From Streptococcus mitis (GTDB lineage: Bacteria > Bacillota > Bacilli > Lactobacillales > Streptococcaceae): a stretch of 64,000 nucleotides of DNA. The stretch lies in the NCBI GenBank assembly GCA_018364455.1, contig JAGZLW010000003.1, forward strand, positions 1 to 64,000, in the 5' to 3' direction. A program made the translations under genes and the position numbers. Positions 1-10,887 of this stretch are shown one piece after another (within the stretch, counting starts at the first letter, position 1; the number at the start of each line of letters is the position of its first letter). The notes beneath the pieces are model-generated. The model was given only the letters and a program-made list of their open reading frames with translations, ran no database searches and was not told where the DNA came from.

Positions 1-384
1 AATGGATTGATGACACCTGTTGTTTACAATGCTGAGAAGATGACTCTTTCAGAGTTGGTTGTAGCCTTCAAGGATGTTATTGGCCGTACCTTGGATGGCA
101 AATTGGCTCCAAGTGAACTTCAAAATTCAACATTTACTATCAGTAACTTGGGAATGTTTGGCGTTCAGTCCTTTGGTCCTATCATCAACCAACCAAACTC
201 AGCTATCCTTGGTGTCAGTTCGACAATTGAGAAGCCAGTTATCGTCAATGGTGAAATTGTCATTCGCCCTATCATGAGCCTAGGATTAACTATCGACCAC
301 CGTGTCGTAGATGGTATGGCTGGTGCTAAGTTTATGAAAGACTTGAAAGAATTGATTGAAAATCCAATCTCAATGTTGATTTAA
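1..384 (+). CDS. acoC: 2-oxoacid dehydrogenase E2 (dihydrolipoamide acetyltransferase), C-terminal fragment
   Basis: C-terminal part of the acyltransferase core of a 2-oxoacid (acetoin or pyruvate) dehydrogenase complex, which moves an acetyl group from lipoamide to CoA. The reading frame is open to base 1, so the gene starts before the window. The family's catalytic motif DHRVVDG is seen about 30 residues from the end, with the catalytic His and Asp present. The E3 gene follows 45 bases downstream, as in streptococcal aco/pdh operons. The choice between acetoin and pyruvate dehydrogenase cannot be made from this fragment; the acoC name rests on the order E2, lipoyl-E3, lplA known from pneumococcus. 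Confidence 0.9.
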   Translation, partial: NGLMTPVVYNAEKMTLSELVVAFKDVIGRTLDGKLAPSELQNSTFTISNLGMFGVQSFGPIINQPNSAILGVSSTIEKPVIVNGEIVIRPIMSLGLTIDHRVVDGMAGAKFMKDLKELIENPISMLI

Positions 385-429
385 GAGCAAGAGTATTCAT
401 TTTTAAGATATAGATAAAGGAAGGAAGAC

Positions 430-2133
430 ATGGCCTTAGAAGTAATTATGCCAAAAGCCGGCGTGGATATGACAGAAGGACAAATCGTTCAATGGAATAA
501 AAAAGTCGGAGAATTTGTAAAAGAAGGAGAAATCCTTTTGGAAATCATGACTGATAAAGTCAGCATGGAATTGGAAGCCGAAGAAGATGGGTACTTGATT
601 GCTATCCTTAAAGGAGATGGCGAAACTGTCCCTGTAACGGAAGTTATCGGTTACCTTGGTGAAGAAGGGGAAAATATCCCAACAGCTGGAGCCGTAGCGC
701 CAGAAGCTAGTCCAGTACCTGTAGCAAGTGCCTCAAGCGATGATGGTAAGAGCGATGATGCTTTTGATATCGTTGTGATTGGTGGAGGTCCTGCTGGTTA
801 TGTTGCAGCCATCAAAGCTGCCCAACTTGGTGGTAAGGTTGCTCTTGTTGAGAAATCTGAACTTGGTGGAACCTGCTTAAACCGTGGATGTATCCCAACC
901 AAGACCTACCTTCATAACGCTGAAATCATCGAGAATATTGGTCATGCCGCAAACCGTGGTATCATAATCGAAAATCCAAACTTCACTGTAGATATGGACA
1001 AACTCCTTGAAACCAAGTCTAAGGTTGTTAATACCTTGGTTGGTGGAGTTGCTGGTCTTCTTCGTAGCTACGGAGTTACTGTTCATAAGGGTATCGGTAC
1101 TATTACTAAAGACAAGAATGTCTTGGTAAATGGTTCTGAATTGCTTGAAACCAAGAAAATCATCCTAGCTGGTGGTTCAAAAGTTAGCAAAATCAACGTT
1201 CCTGGTATGGAATCTCCACTTGTGATGACTAGTGACGACATTCTTGAAATGAACGAAGTGCCAGAAAGCCTCGTAATCATTGGTGGTGGTGTTGTCGGTA
1301 TTGAGCTTGGTCAAGCCTTCATGACATTTGGTTCAAAAGTAACTGTCATCGAAATGATGGACCGTATCGTCCCAGCTATGGACGCTGAAGTTTCTAAGAA
1401 CCTTCGCTTGATTCTTGAGCGTAAAGGTATGACCATCTTAACTGACACTAAACTCCAAGAAATCATCGAAGAAAATGGTCAACTTCGTATCAAGGTTGAA
1501 GGAAAAGACGATATCATCGCAAGCAAAGCGCTTCTTTCAATTGGTCGTGTGCCAGACCTTGAAGGTATTGGAGAGGTTGAGTTTGAATTGGATCGTGGTC
1601 GCATCAAGGTCAACGAATACATGGAAACTTCTGTTCCAGGTATTTACGCACCAGGTGACATCAACGGTACTAAGATGTTGGCACACGCAGCTTTCCGTAT
1701 GGGTGAAGTTGCCGCTGAAAATGCCCTTAAAGGAAATCATGCTGTTGCCAAGTTGAATTTGACTCCTGCAGCTATCTACACACTTCCAGAAGTAGCAGCA
1801 GTAGGTTTGACAGAAGAACAAGCCCGTGAGAAATATGATGTAGCCATCGGTAAATTCAACTTTGCTGCTAACGGTCGTGCCATTGCATCTGATGCTGCTC
1901 AAGGTTTCGTTAAAGTTATCGCAGATAAGAAATACGGTGAAATCCTTGGTGTTCATATCATCGGTCCTGCAGCTGCAGAATTGATTAACGAGGCATCAAG
2001 CATTATTGAAATGGAAATCACTGTTGAAGAAATGCTGAAGACTATCCACGGACACCCAACCTACTCTGAAGTGATGTACGAAGCATTTGCGGATGTTTTA
2101 GGAATGGCCATCCATTCACCTAAGAAAAAATAA
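430..2133 (+). CDS. acoL: Dihydrolipoamide dehydrogenase (E3) with N-terminal lipoyl domain
   Basis: E3 of the 2-oxoacid dehydrogenase complex; reoxidises dihydrolipoamide with FAD and NAD+ in the cytoplasm. 567 residues, longer than a plain E3 (about 470), because residues 1-80 form a lipoyl domain with the lipoylated Lys in TDKVSME (about K43), followed by an Ala/Pro/Ser linker (about 88-110). The FAD-binding GGGPAG motif is near 118-123 and the redox disulfide is in GGTCLNRGCIPTK (C149/C154). A C-terminal HGHPT-x3-E catalytic motif is present. Start chosen after a strong AGGAAGG ribosome site. It shares an operon with the E2 gene and probably with lplA, which would supply the lipoyl group. 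Confidence 0.93.
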   Translation: MALEVIMPKAGVDMTEGQIVQWNKKVGEFVKEGEILLEIMTDKVSMELEAEEDGYLIAILKGDGETVPVTEVIGYLGEEGENIPTAGAVAPEASPVPVASASSDDGKSDDAFDIVVIGGGPAGYVAAIKAAQLGGKVALVEKSELGGTCLNRGCIPTKTYLHNAEIIENIGHAANRGIIIENPNFTVDMDKLLETKSKVVNTLVGGVAGLLRSYGVTVHKGIGTITKDKNVLVNGSELLETKKIILAGGSKVSKINVPGMESPLVMTSDDILEMNEVPESLVIIGGGVVGIELGQAFMTFGSKVTVIEMMDRIVPAMDAEVSKNLRLILERKGMTILTDTKLQEIIEENGQLRIKVEGKDDIIASKALLSIGRVPDLEGIGEVEFELDRGRIKVNEYMETSVPGIYAPGDINGTKMLAHAAFRMGEVAAENALKGNHAVAKLNLTPAAIYTLPEVAAVGLTEEQAREKYDVAIGKFNFAANGRAIASDAAQGFVKVIADKKYGEILGVHIIGPAAAELINEASSIIEMEITVEEMLKTIHGHPTYSEVMYEAFADVLGMAIHSPKKK

Positions 2134-2147
2134 AAGAAAGATAACCT

Positions 2148-2172
2148 AGACTGGAAAATATCTTTCCAGTCT
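2148..2172 (+). other. Intercistronic hairpin between acoL and lplA
   Basis: A perfect 10-bp inverted repeat (2148-2157 with 2163-2172, 5-base loop) lies between the E3 and lplA genes. There is no T-run after it, so it is more likely an mRNA-stability or processing hairpin than an intrinsic terminator. Confidence 0.55.
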
Positions 2173-2192
2173 CTATCGTATAAAGGGATATC

Positions 2193-3182
2193 ATGAAATA
2201 TATTATCAATCATTCAAACGACACTGCCTTTAATATTGCCTTGGAAGAATACGCCTTTAAACATCTTTTGGATGAGGATCAAATCTTCCTACTTTGGATT
2301 AACAAGCCATCTATCATTGTTGGTCGTCACCAGAATACCATCGAAGAAATCAACCGTGATTATGTTCGAGAAAATGGTATTGAGGTGGTCCGCCGTATCA
2401 GCGGTGGTGGAGCTGTTTACCACGATTTAAATAACCTCAACTACACGATCATTTCAAAAGAAGATGAAAATAAGGCATTTGACTTCAAGAGCTTCTCAAC
2501 TCCAGTTATTAATACACTAGCTCAACTTGGTGTTAAAGCTGAATTTACAGGCCGTAATGACTTAGAGATTGATGGCAAGAAATTCTGTGGCAATGCCCAA
2601 GCCTATATCAATGGTCGTATCATGCACCACGGTTGCTTGCTCTTTGACGTTGATTTATCAGTCCTCGCAAATGCTCTTAAGGTTTCAAAAGATAAATTTG
2701 AATCAAAAGGGGTGAAATCTGTCCGTGCCCGTGTCACCAATATTGTCAATGAACTACCAGAAAAAATCACAGTCGAAGAATTCCGTGATTTGCTATTGGA
2801 ATACATGAAAAAAGAGTATCCAGAGATGACAGAATACGTTTTTTCTGAGGAAGAATTGGCTGAAATCAATCGCATCAAGGATACTAAGTTTGGTACTTGG
2901 GACTGGAACTACGGTAAATCACCTGAATTTAACGTCCGTCGTGGAACAAAATTCACTAGTGGTAAGGTTGAAGTTTTTGCTAATGTCGTCGAATCAAAAA
3001 TCCAAGACATCAAGATTTATGGTGACTTCTTTGGTATTGAAGACGTTGCTGCAGTAGAAGATGTCCTTCGTGGGGTGAAATACGAACGCGAAGATGTCCT
3101 TAAGGCGCTAGAAACCATTGATATCACACGCTACTTCGCTGGTATTAGCCGTGAAGAAATCGCTGAAGCTGTAGTAGAGTAA
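2193..3182 (+). CDS. lplA: Lipoate-protein ligase A
   Basis: Activates free lipoate with ATP and attaches it to lipoyl domains, such as those of the neighbouring E2 and lipoyl-E3. 329 residues, the usual length for an LplA with the C-terminal accessory domain. Visible family motifs: RRISGGGAVYHD (lipoate/adenylate loop, about residues 69-80), GRNDLEIDGKKFCGNAQ with the catalytic Lys, and an HHG motif. ATG follows AAAGGG. It lies 59 bases after acoL and is probably co-transcribed across the intervening hairpin. Confidence 0.93.
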   Translation: MKYIINHSNDTAFNIALEEYAFKHLLDEDQIFLLWINKPSIIVGRHQNTIEEINRDYVRENGIEVVRRISGGGAVYHDLNNLNYTIISKEDENKAFDFKSFSTPVINTLAQLGVKAEFTGRNDLEIDGKKFCGNAQAYINGRIMHHGCLLFDVDLSVLANALKVSKDKFESKGVKSVRARVTNIVNELPEKITVEEFRDLLLEYMKKEYPEMTEYVFSEEELAEINRIKDTKFGTWDWNYGKSPEFNVRRGTKFTSGKVEVFANVVESKIQDIKIYGDFFGIEDVAAVEDVLRGVKYEREDVLKALETIDITRYFAGISREEIAEAVVE

Positions 3183-3643
3183 AGAAAAGCTATTTGTTAG
3201 TCATTGTGGGTTGCAGAAAAGATATTATCTGGATAGGACAAGTCTTAAAACCTGCTGAACGAGAATCAAAAAGAACTCACTTCCAATGCTTAATAAAAAA
3301 ACTCGGAAGTTTGTTCTGAGTCAACTAAATACGACTATTTGCAATTGAATATAGAGATGAGAAGGTCAGTAGTAGATTATCTGTAAGGTGACACAGACAT
3401 GAGTTGTTTTTGATTTCTTCTTGCTATAAATATCCCAAAAGACTATTATTTCTATAGTTGAACGATACCTCAAAAGTTAGACATAGAAAATCTAATTTTT
3501 GGGGTATTTTATAATTTTTAATTCAGGCTCTTTTTAGTATCAAAAAATGTTGAAGAAAAATGTAGACGTAGCCTTTCAACTTAATCCTATTTATTGCTTA
3601 CTATCCAATAAAATTGAAAAGGATGGAAAAAAGGATAAATTTG
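3183..3643. other. Intergenic region between lplA and murA
   Basis: About 520 bases separate lplA from murA. No convincing coding sequence was seen on either strand. The only clear structure is the hairpin at 3466-3506; the rest shows short weak inverted repeats (for example around 3300-3320) and no recognised BOX or RUP element. It may be a decayed insertion-element scar. Confidence 0.5.
3466..3515 (+). terminator. Strong hairpin with U-rich tail, likely terminator or IS-end remnant
   Basis: A 16-bp stem (3466-3481 with 3491-3506, two G:U pairs, 9-base loop) is followed by a T-rich stretch. The right arm TCTAATTTTTGGGGTA differs by one base from a sequence after pezT (60782-60797), suggesting both derive from the same insertion element or a common terminator module. 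Confidence 0.6.
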
Positions 3644-3652
3644 TGATATACT
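3644..3652 (+). promoter_or_regulatory. Extended -10 promoter of murA
   Basis: TGATATACT is a TG-N-TATACT extended -10 element ending 51 bases before the murA start. No well-spaced -35 box was found, which is usual for extended -10 promoters. Confidence 0.5.
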
Positions 3653-3702
3653 TTATTTTAAAGACCTTATTAGAAATCTTGAAAGAGTATTGAAAACTTA
3701 GA

Positions 3703-4962
3703 ATGAGAAAAATTGTTATCAATGGTGGATTACCACTACAAGGTGAAATCACTATTAGTGGTGCTAAAAATAGCGTTGTGGCCTTAATTCCAGCTATCAT
3801 ATTGGCTGATGATGTGGTGACTTTGGATTGTGTTCCAGATATTTCGGATGTAGCCAGTCTTGTCGAAATTATGGAATTGATGGGAGCTACTGTTAAGCGT
3901 TATGACGATGTCTTGGAGATTGATCCAAGAGGTGTTCAAAATATTCCAATGCCTTATGGTAAAATTAACAGTCTTCGTGCATCTTACTATTTTTATGGGA
4001 GCCTCTTAGGCCGTTTTGGTGAAGCGACAGTTGGTTTACCGGGAGGATGTGATCTTGGTCCTCGTCCGATTGACCTACACCTTAAGGCTTTTGAAGCTAT
4101 GGGTGCCACTGTTAGCTACGAGGGAGATAACATGAAGTTATCTGCTAAAGATACAGGACTTCATGGTGCAAGTATTTACATGGACACGGTTAGTGTAGGG
4201 GCAACGATCAATACGATGATTGCTGCGGTTAAAGCGAATGGTCGTACCATTATTGAAAATGCAGCCCGTGAACCTGAAATTATTGATGTAGCTACCCTCT
4301 TGAATAATATGGGAGCCCATATCCGCGGTGCAGGAACTAATATCATCATTATTGATGGTGTTGAAAGATTGCATGGAACCCGTCATCAGGTGATTCCAGA
4401 CCGTATCGAAGCTGGAACATATATTTCTTTAGCTGCTGCAGTTGGCAAGGGGATTCGTATAAATAATGTTCTTTACGAACACCTAGAAGGATTTATTGCT
4501 AAGCTGGAAGAAATGGGAGTGAGAATGACTGTATCTGAAGACAGCATTTTTGTCGAAGAGCAGTCTAATTTGAAAGCAATCAATATTAAGACAGCTCCTT
4601 ACCCAGGCTTTGCAACTGATTTGCAACAACCGATTACCCCTCTTTTATTAAGAACGAATGGTCGTGGTACAATTGTCGATACGATTTACGAAAAACGTGT
4701 AAATCATGTTTTTGAACTAGCAAAGATGGATGCGGACATTTCGACAACAAATGGTCATATTTTGTACACAGGTGGACGTGATTTGCGTGGGGCCAGTGTT
4801 AAAGCGACTGACCTACGAGCTGGGGCTGCACTAGTCATTGCTGGGCTTATGGCTGAAGGTAAAACTGAAATTACCAATATCGAGTTTATCTTACGTGGTT
4901 ATTCTGATATTATTGAAAAATTACGTAATCTAGGAGCGGATATTACACTTGTTGAGGATTAA
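3703..4962 (+). CDS. murA: UDP-N-acetylglucosamine 1-carboxyvinyltransferase
   Basis: First committed step of peptidoglycan synthesis: transfers enolpyruvate from PEP to UDP-GlcNAc in the cytoplasm. 419 residues, standard length. The PEP-binding catalytic Cys is in the motif [15 protein letters not shown] (C116), the residue alkylated by fosfomycin. The N-terminal [16 protein letters not shown] substrate loop is present. Streptococci carry two murA paralogues; the downstream order acetyltransferase, DRTGG/CBS protein, map is that of the pneumococcal second copy (murA2), from memory. The ribosome site before ATG is weak. Confidence 0.93.
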   Translation: MRKIVINGGLPLQGEITISGAKNSVVALIPAIILADDVVTLDCVPDISDVASLVEIMELMGATVKRYDDVLEIDPRGVQNIPMPYGKINSLRASYYFYGSLLGRFGEATVGLPGGCDLGPRPIDLHLKAFEAMGATVSYEGDNMKLSAKDTGLHGASIYMDTVSVGATINTMIAAVKANGRTIIENAAREPEIIDVATLLNNMGAHIRGAGTNIIIIDGVERLHGTRHQVIPDRIEAGTYISLAAAVGKGIRINNVLYEHLEGFIAKLEEMGVRMTVSEDSIFVEEQSNLKAINIKTAPYPGFATDLQQPITPLLLRTNGRGTIVDTIYEKRVNHVFELAKMDADISTTNGHILYTGGRDLRGASVKATDLRAGAALVIAGLMAEGKTEITNIEFILRGYSDIIEKLRNLGADITLVED

Positions 4963-4977
4963 ACCGTAGAGGTGTTT

Positions 4978-5529
4978 ATGAATATTTGGACCAAATTAGC
5001 AATGTTTTCTTTTTTTGAAACGGATCGCTTGTATTTGCGTCCTTTCTTTTTTAGTGATAGTCAAGACTTCCATGAGATAGCCTCAAATCCTGAAAATTTA
5101 CAATTTATTTTCCCAACTCAGGCAAGTCTAGAAGAAAGTCAATATGCACTGGCCAATTACTTTATGAAGTCCCCTTTGGGAGTGTGGGCTATTTGTGACC
5201 AGAAAAATCAACAAATGATTGGTTCTATTAAATTTGAGAAGTTAGATGAAATCAAAAAAGAAGCTGAGCTTGGCTATTTTTTGAGAAAAGATGCTTGGTC
5301 GCAAGGATTTATGACAGAGGTTGTTAGAAAAATTTGTCAGCTTTCTTTTGAGGAATTTGGCTTAAAACAATTATCTATTATTACCCACCTCGAAAATGAA
5401 GCAAGTCAAAAGGTTGCTCTTAAGTCTGGATTTAGTTTGTTTCGTCAGTTTAAGGGAAGTGATCGTTACACAAGAAAAATGCGGGATTATCTTGAATTTC
5501 GGTATGTAAAAGGAGAATTCAATGAGTAA
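4978..5529 (+). CDS. GNAT-family N-acetyltransferase (RimJ/RimL-like)
   Basis: 183 residues when started at the ATG at 4978, five bases after an AGAGG ribosome site; an in-frame GTG lies two codons upstream. The opening FETDRLYLRPF and the later GYFLRKDAWSQGFMTEV (acetyl-CoA pocket) match the Acetyltransf_3 (RimJ/RimL) group that acetylates protein N-termini or small molecules. The substrate cannot be told from sequence. It overlaps the next gene by 8 bases and follows murA by 15, so the three form an operon. Confidence 0.8.
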   Translation: MNIWTKLAMFSFFETDRLYLRPFFFSDSQDFHEIASNPENLQFIFPTQASLEESQYALANYFMKSPLGVWAICDQKNQQMIGSIKFEKLDEIKKEAELGYFLRKDAWSQGFMTEVVRKICQLSFEEFGLKQLSIITHLENEASQKVALKSGFSLFRQFKGSDRYTRKMRDYLEFRYVKGEFNE

Positions 5530-6799
5530 GCATCAGGAAATTCTAAGCTATTTGGAGGAATTACCAGTAGGTAAAAGGGTCAGTGTGCGTAGCATTTCAA
5601 ACCATCTGGGAGTCAGTGATGGAACGGCCTATCGGGCCATTAAAGAAGCTGAAAACCGTGGAATTGTAGAGACTCGCCCAAGAAGTGGTACTATCCGTGT
5701 TAAATCTAAGAAAGTTGCCATAGAGAGATTAACTTTTGCTGAAATTGCAGAAGTGACTTCTTCTGAGGTTCTGGCTGGGCAAGAAGGTTTAGAGAGAGAA
5801 TTCAGTAAGTTTTCAATTGGTGCCATGACTGAACAAAATATCTTGTCTTACCTTCACGATGGGGGGCTCTTGATTGTCGGAGACCGTACCCGTATCCAAC
5901 TGTTAGCACTTGAAAATGAAAATGCTGTTCTTGTGACAGGAGGATTTCATGTTCATGATGATGTGATTAAACTGGCCAATCAAAAAGGAATTCCGGTTCT
6001 GAGAAGCAAACATGACACATTCACCGTCGCGACCATGATCAATAAAGCCTTGTCAAATGTCCAAATCAAGACTGATATTTTGACAGTTGAGAAGCTTTAT
6101 CGTCCAAGTCATGAATATGGTTTTCTGAGAGAGACCGACACTGTTAAAGATTATTTGGACTTGGTACGTAAGAATCGTAGCAGTCGTTTCCCTGTTATCA
6201 ATCAACATCAGGTCGTTGTTGGGGTTGTTACTATGAGAGATGCGGGTGATAAGTCACCAAGTACCACAATTGATAAGGTCATGTCTCGTAGTCTATTTTT
6301 AGTTGGATTATCGACAAATATTGCCAATGTGAGTCAACGGATGATTGCTGAAGACTTTGAAATGGTACCGGTTGTTCGGAATAATCAAACCTTGCTTGGA
6401 GTTGTGACACGACGAGATGTCATGGAGAAGATGAGTCGTTCTCAAGTTTCGGCTCTACCAACTTTTTCTGAGCAGATTGGTCAAAAACTCGCTTATCACC
6501 ATGATGAAGTCGTCATTACAGTGGAACCCTTTATGCTTGAGAAAAACGGTGTTTTGGCCAATGGTGTATTGGCAGAAATCTTGACTCATATGACCCAAGA
6601 TTTAGTTGTGAATAGTGGGCGCAATCTCATTATTGAGCAGATGCTGATCTACTTTTTGCAGGCTGTTCAGATAGATGATATACTACGCATTCAAGCACGC
6701 ATTATTCATCATACTAGACGATCAGCTATTATTGATTACGATATTTATCATGGTCATCAGATCGTTTCAAAGGCAAATGTAACCGTTAAAATTAATTAG
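5522..6799 (+). CDS. HTH-DRTGG-CBS-hotdog regulatory protein (YtoI-like)
   Basis: 425 residues with the YtoI-type architecture: an N-terminal winged helix like GntR (about 5-60), a DRTGG domain (about 75-180), a pair of CBS domains (about 190-305; motifs SRFPVINQ and MRDAGDK) and a C-terminal hotdog/thioesterase-like fold (about 310-425). CBS pairs commonly sense adenine nucleotides, so this is probably a ligand-responsive regulator; its target is unknown. ATG after AAAGGAG overlaps the acetyltransferase gene, and map follows 15 bases later. Confidence 0.82.
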   Translation: MSKHQEILSYLEELPVGKRVSVRSISNHLGVSDGTAYRAIKEAENRGIVETRPRSGTIRVKSKKVAIERLTFAEIAEVTSSEVLAGQEGLEREFSKFSIGAMTEQNILSYLHDGGLLIVGDRTRIQLLALENENAVLVTGGFHVHDDVIKLANQKGIPVLRSKHDTFTVATMINKALSNVQIKTDILTVEKLYRPSHEYGFLRETDTVKDYLDLVRKNRSSRFPVINQHQVVVGVVTMRDAGDKSPSTTIDKVMSRSLFLVGLSTNIANVSQRMIAEDFEMVPVVRNNQTLLGVVTRRDVMEKMSRSQVSALPTFSEQIGQKLAYHHDEVVITVEPFMLEKNGVLANGVLAEILTHMTQDLVVNSGRNLIIEQMLIYFLQAVQIDDILRIQARIIHHTRRSAIIDYDIYHGHQIVSKANVTVKIN

Positions 6800-6814
6800 A
6801 AACTAGGAGAAAAA

Positions 6815-7675
6815 ATGATAACATTAAAATCAGCTCGTGAAATCGAAGCTATGGATAAGGCCGGTGATTTTCTAGCAAGTATCCATATTGGCTTGCGTGA
6901 TTTGATTAAGCCTGGCGTAGATATGTGGGAAGTTGAAGAATACGTTCGCCGTCGTTGTAAGGAAGAAAATTTCCTTCCGCTTCAGATTGGGGTTGACGGT
7001 GCAATGATGGACTATCCTTATGCTACCTGTTGCTCTCTTAACGATGAAGTAGCTCATGCCTTCCCTCGTCACTATATCTTGAAAGATGGTGATTTGCTCA
7101 AGGTTGACATGGTTTTGGGAGGTCCAATTGCCAAGTCTGATCTGAATGTCTCAAAATTAAACTTCAACAATGTGGAACAAATGAAAAAATACACTCAGAG
7201 CTATTCTGGTGGTCTAGCAGACTCTTGTTGGGCTTATGCTGTTGGTACACCGTCCGAAGAAGTAAAAAATCTGATGGATGTAACTAAAGAAGCCATGTAT
7301 AAGGGGATTGAGCAAGCTGTTGTTGGGAACCGTATTGGTGATATCGGTGCAGCCATTCAAGAATACGCTGAAAGTCGTGGTTACGGTGTAGTGCGTGATT
7401 TGGTTGGTCATGGTGTTGGCCCAACCATGCACGAAGAACCAATGGTTCCTAACTATGGTATTGCTGGTCGTGGACTTCGTCTCCGTGAAGGAATGGTTTT
7501 GACCATTGAACCAATGATCAATACAGGTGACTGGGAAATTGATACAGATATGAAAACTGGTTGGGCGCATAAGACCATTGACGGTGGACTGTCATGCCAA
7601 TATGAACACCAATTCGTGATTACGAAAGATGGACCTGTTATCTTGACTAGTCAGGGTGAAGAAGGAACTTATTAA
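6815..7675 (+). CDS. map: Methionine aminopeptidase, type I
   Basis: Removes the N-terminal Met from nascent proteins using a two-metal centre. 286 residues, longer than the usual 250 because of an insertion of about 27 residues between the two metal-binding aspartates (around KVDMVLGGPIAKSDLN to DSCWAYAVG), a known feature of streptococcal enzymes. Other ligands are seen in GHGVGPTMHEEP (His) and TIEPM and EHQF (Glu). ATG follows AGGAGA. Last gene of the murA-to-map operon, with a terminator downstream. Confidence 0.94.
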   Translation: MITLKSAREIEAMDKAGDFLASIHIGLRDLIKPGVDMWEVEEYVRRRCKEENFLPLQIGVDGAMMDYPYATCCSLNDEVAHAFPRHYILKDGDLLKVDMVLGGPIAKSDLNVSKLNFNNVEQMKKYTQSYSGGLADSCWAYAVGTPSEEVKNLMDVTKEAMYKGIEQAVVGNRIGDIGAAIQEYAESRGYGVVRDLVGHGVGPTMHEEPMVPNYGIAGRGLRLREGMVLTIEPMINTGDWEIDTDMKTGWAHKTIDGGLSCQYEHQFVITKDGPVILTSQGEEGTY

Positions 7676-7690
7676 AATAAGTAAAAGTAG

Positions 7691-7740
7691 ATTGAAGAAA
7701 AAGTGGTTCTTTGGACAATTTTCTTCAATTTTTTCTTTTA
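7691..7740 (+). terminator. Rho-independent terminator after map
   Basis: A perfect 11-bp stem (7691-7701 with 7719-7729) is followed by a run of Ts; it ends the murA-map operon. Confidence 0.85.
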
Positions 7741-7937
7741 TCTATAGTGAAATGAAAAAACCGAACAATTTGATTGAGAAATTCAAATCAATTTCTAACA
7801 ATGTTTTAGAAAACATAGTGTACTATTAAAGAGTTTGTTTAATATAATGACAAAAACAGTTAACCGTAGCAAACTTGATACAAATTTTAACATTTATAGT
7901 ACAATAGGTTTAAATTCTTAAGAAAGTTGGTTCTTTA

Positions 7938-8645
7938 TTGGAAACGATAGTCTTTTCAATCTCCGTTTTTCTAGCAGGGGTATTGTCCTTCTTTTCTCCC
8001 TGTATTTTTCCTCTTCTGCCAGTTTATGCTGGAATTTTATTGGATGATCAGGAAAGTGCAAAAAGCTTCTCCTTATTTGGAAGAAAAGTTGCTTGGTCAG
8101 GTTTGATTCGAACGCTTTGCTTTATCGCAGGTATTTCACTCATTTTCTTTATTCTAGGATTTGGTGCTGGTTACTTTGGTAATATTTTCTATGCCAATTG
8201 GTTTCGCTATACCATGGGAGCAATTATTATCATTTTAGGCCTTCACCAGATGGAAATTTTTCATTTTAAGAAATTAGAGGTTCAAAAAAGCTTTACTTTT
8301 AAGAAATCAGAAGCCAATCGTTATTGGTCGGCCTTTTTACTCGGTATTACCTTTAGCTTTGGTTGGACGCCTTGTATTGGTCCGGTTTTAAGTTCTGTTT
8401 TAGCGCTTGCGGCTTCTGGAGGCAATAGTGCTTGGCAAGGAGCTATTTATACCTTGATTTACACTCTGGGGATGGCCATTCCTTTCTTGGTCTTGGCCCT
8501 AGCTTCAGGAGTCGTGATGCCTTATTTTAGTAAAATCAAGCGTCATATGATGCTACTGAAGAAAATTGGTGGTTTCCTCATTATTTTAATGGGAATTTTG
8601 TTACTATTAGGACAAGTAAATGTTCTAGCTGGAATTTTTGAATAA
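7938..8645 (+). CDS. ccdA: Cytochrome c biogenesis protein CcdA (thiol transporter)
   Basis: Polytopic membrane protein of 235 residues with about six hydrophobic segments; carries reducing equivalents from cytoplasmic thioredoxin to extracytoplasmic thiol proteins. The two conserved redox cysteines are visible in FSPCIFP (about C22) and GWTPCIGP. The start appears to be TTG at 7938, giving the usual short N-terminus before the first membrane segment; the ribosome site is weak. It is paired with the thioredoxin lipoprotein gene 11 bases downstream, its likely redox partner. Confidence 0.9.
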   Translation: METIVFSISVFLAGVLSFFSPCIFPLLPVYAGILLDDQESAKSFSLFGRKVAWSGLIRTLCFIAGISLIFFILGFGAGYFGNIFYANWFRYTMGAIIIILGLHQMEIFHFKKLEVQKSFTFKKSEANRYWSAFLLGITFSFGWTPCIGPVLSSVLALAASGGNSAWQGAIYTLIYTLGMAIPFLVLALASGVVMPYFSKIKRHMMLLKKIGGFLIILMGILLLLGQVNVLAGIFE

Positions 8646-8656
8646 AGGAGAAAAAG

Positions 8657-9222
8657 ATGAAAAAAGTAATGTTTGCTGGCTTAAGCCTCTTGTCATTAGT
8701 CGTATTGATAGCCTGTGGTGAGGAAGAAACTAAAAAGACTCAAGCTCCACAACAATCCCCAAAACAACAGCAACAAACGCCTGTACAACAAATTGCTGTT
8801 GGAAAAGATGCTCCAGACTTCACATTGCAATCTATGGATGGTAAAGAAGTTAAGTTATCTGATTATAAGGGTAAAAAAGTCTATTTGAAGTTTTGGGCTT
8901 CCTGGTGTGGTCCATGTAAGAAAAGTATGCCTGAGTTGATGGAATTAGCTGCAAAACCAGATCGCGATTTTGAAATTCTTAGTGTCATTGCACCGGGTAT
9001 TCAAGGCGAAAAACTGTTGAGCAATTCCCACAATGGTTCCAAGATCAAGGTTATAAGGATATCCCAGTTCTTTATGACACAAAAGCAACCACATTCCAAG
9101 CTTATCAAATCCGAAGCATTCCTACAGAATACCTGATTGACAGTCAAGGAAAGATTGGAAAGATACAATTTGGTGTTATCAGCAACGCGGATGCAGAAGC
9201 AGCCTTTAAAGAAATGAACTAG
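8657..9222 (+). pseudogene. Thioredoxin-like (TlpA/ResA) lipoprotein, frameshifted
   Basis: Encodes a lipoprotein signal with lipobox LIAC (C20), a Gln/Pro-rich linker, and a thioredoxin fold with active site WCGPC. After GIQGEK the frame breaks in a run of five As at 9009-9013. Read as written, the protein ends after 159 residues with an unrelated tail. Adding one A restores TVEQFPQWFQDQ onward through the family motif SIPTEYLIDSQG to a natural stop at 9220-9222 (about 188 residues). The truncated form keeps the CxxC site but loses the last beta strands and the cis-Pro loop. The break is either a real homopolymer mutation, possibly phase-variable, or an assembly error. Confidence 0.85.
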
Positions 9223-9254
9223 CATAGATAAAGAGAATCTGATTACAAATTTCA

Positions 9255-9263
9255 TGGTATAAT
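9255..9263 (+). promoter_or_regulatory. Extended -10 promoter of rlmD
   Basis: TGGTATAAT, a TG-N-TATAAT extended -10 element, ends 55 bases before the rlmD start; no good -35 match was found at 17 bases. Confidence 0.6.
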
Positions 9264-9306
9264 AGATGGTAACCGTAACGTTGCCGTCTTTTTTGTCGGC
9301 CAATAG

Positions 9307-10680
<1,374 letters not shown>

Positions 10681-10841
10681 AAATCCTTGATTTTAAGCTA
10701 TTTTACAAGCATTTTGTCTTTGTAGATAAAGGCAATTTTGACGTCAAAAAAGTCCTAAAAAGGCACATAGATGTATATGTATTTGTAGATGTCGTTTGCG
10801 CATCGGAAAAATGAATACAACAATAAATATTTATCTAAAGA

Positions 10842-10875
10842 GAGAACAATTGTATATTGTTCTCCTTTTTTATTT
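10842..10875 (+). terminator. Terminator/attenuator before the first ICE gene
   Basis: A perfect 9-bp stem (10842-10850 with 10856-10864) and a T-run lie directly upstream of the AGGAGGG ribosome site of the next gene. It would stop read-through from rlmD, or attenuate the ICE operon if a promoter lies upstream. Confidence 0.75.
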
Positions 10876-10887
10876 TCAGGAGGGAAA

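Noticed and set aside
3183..3643. A BOX or RUP element in the lplA-murA gap
   Set aside because: I looked for the usual box and RUP sequences and found no convincing match.
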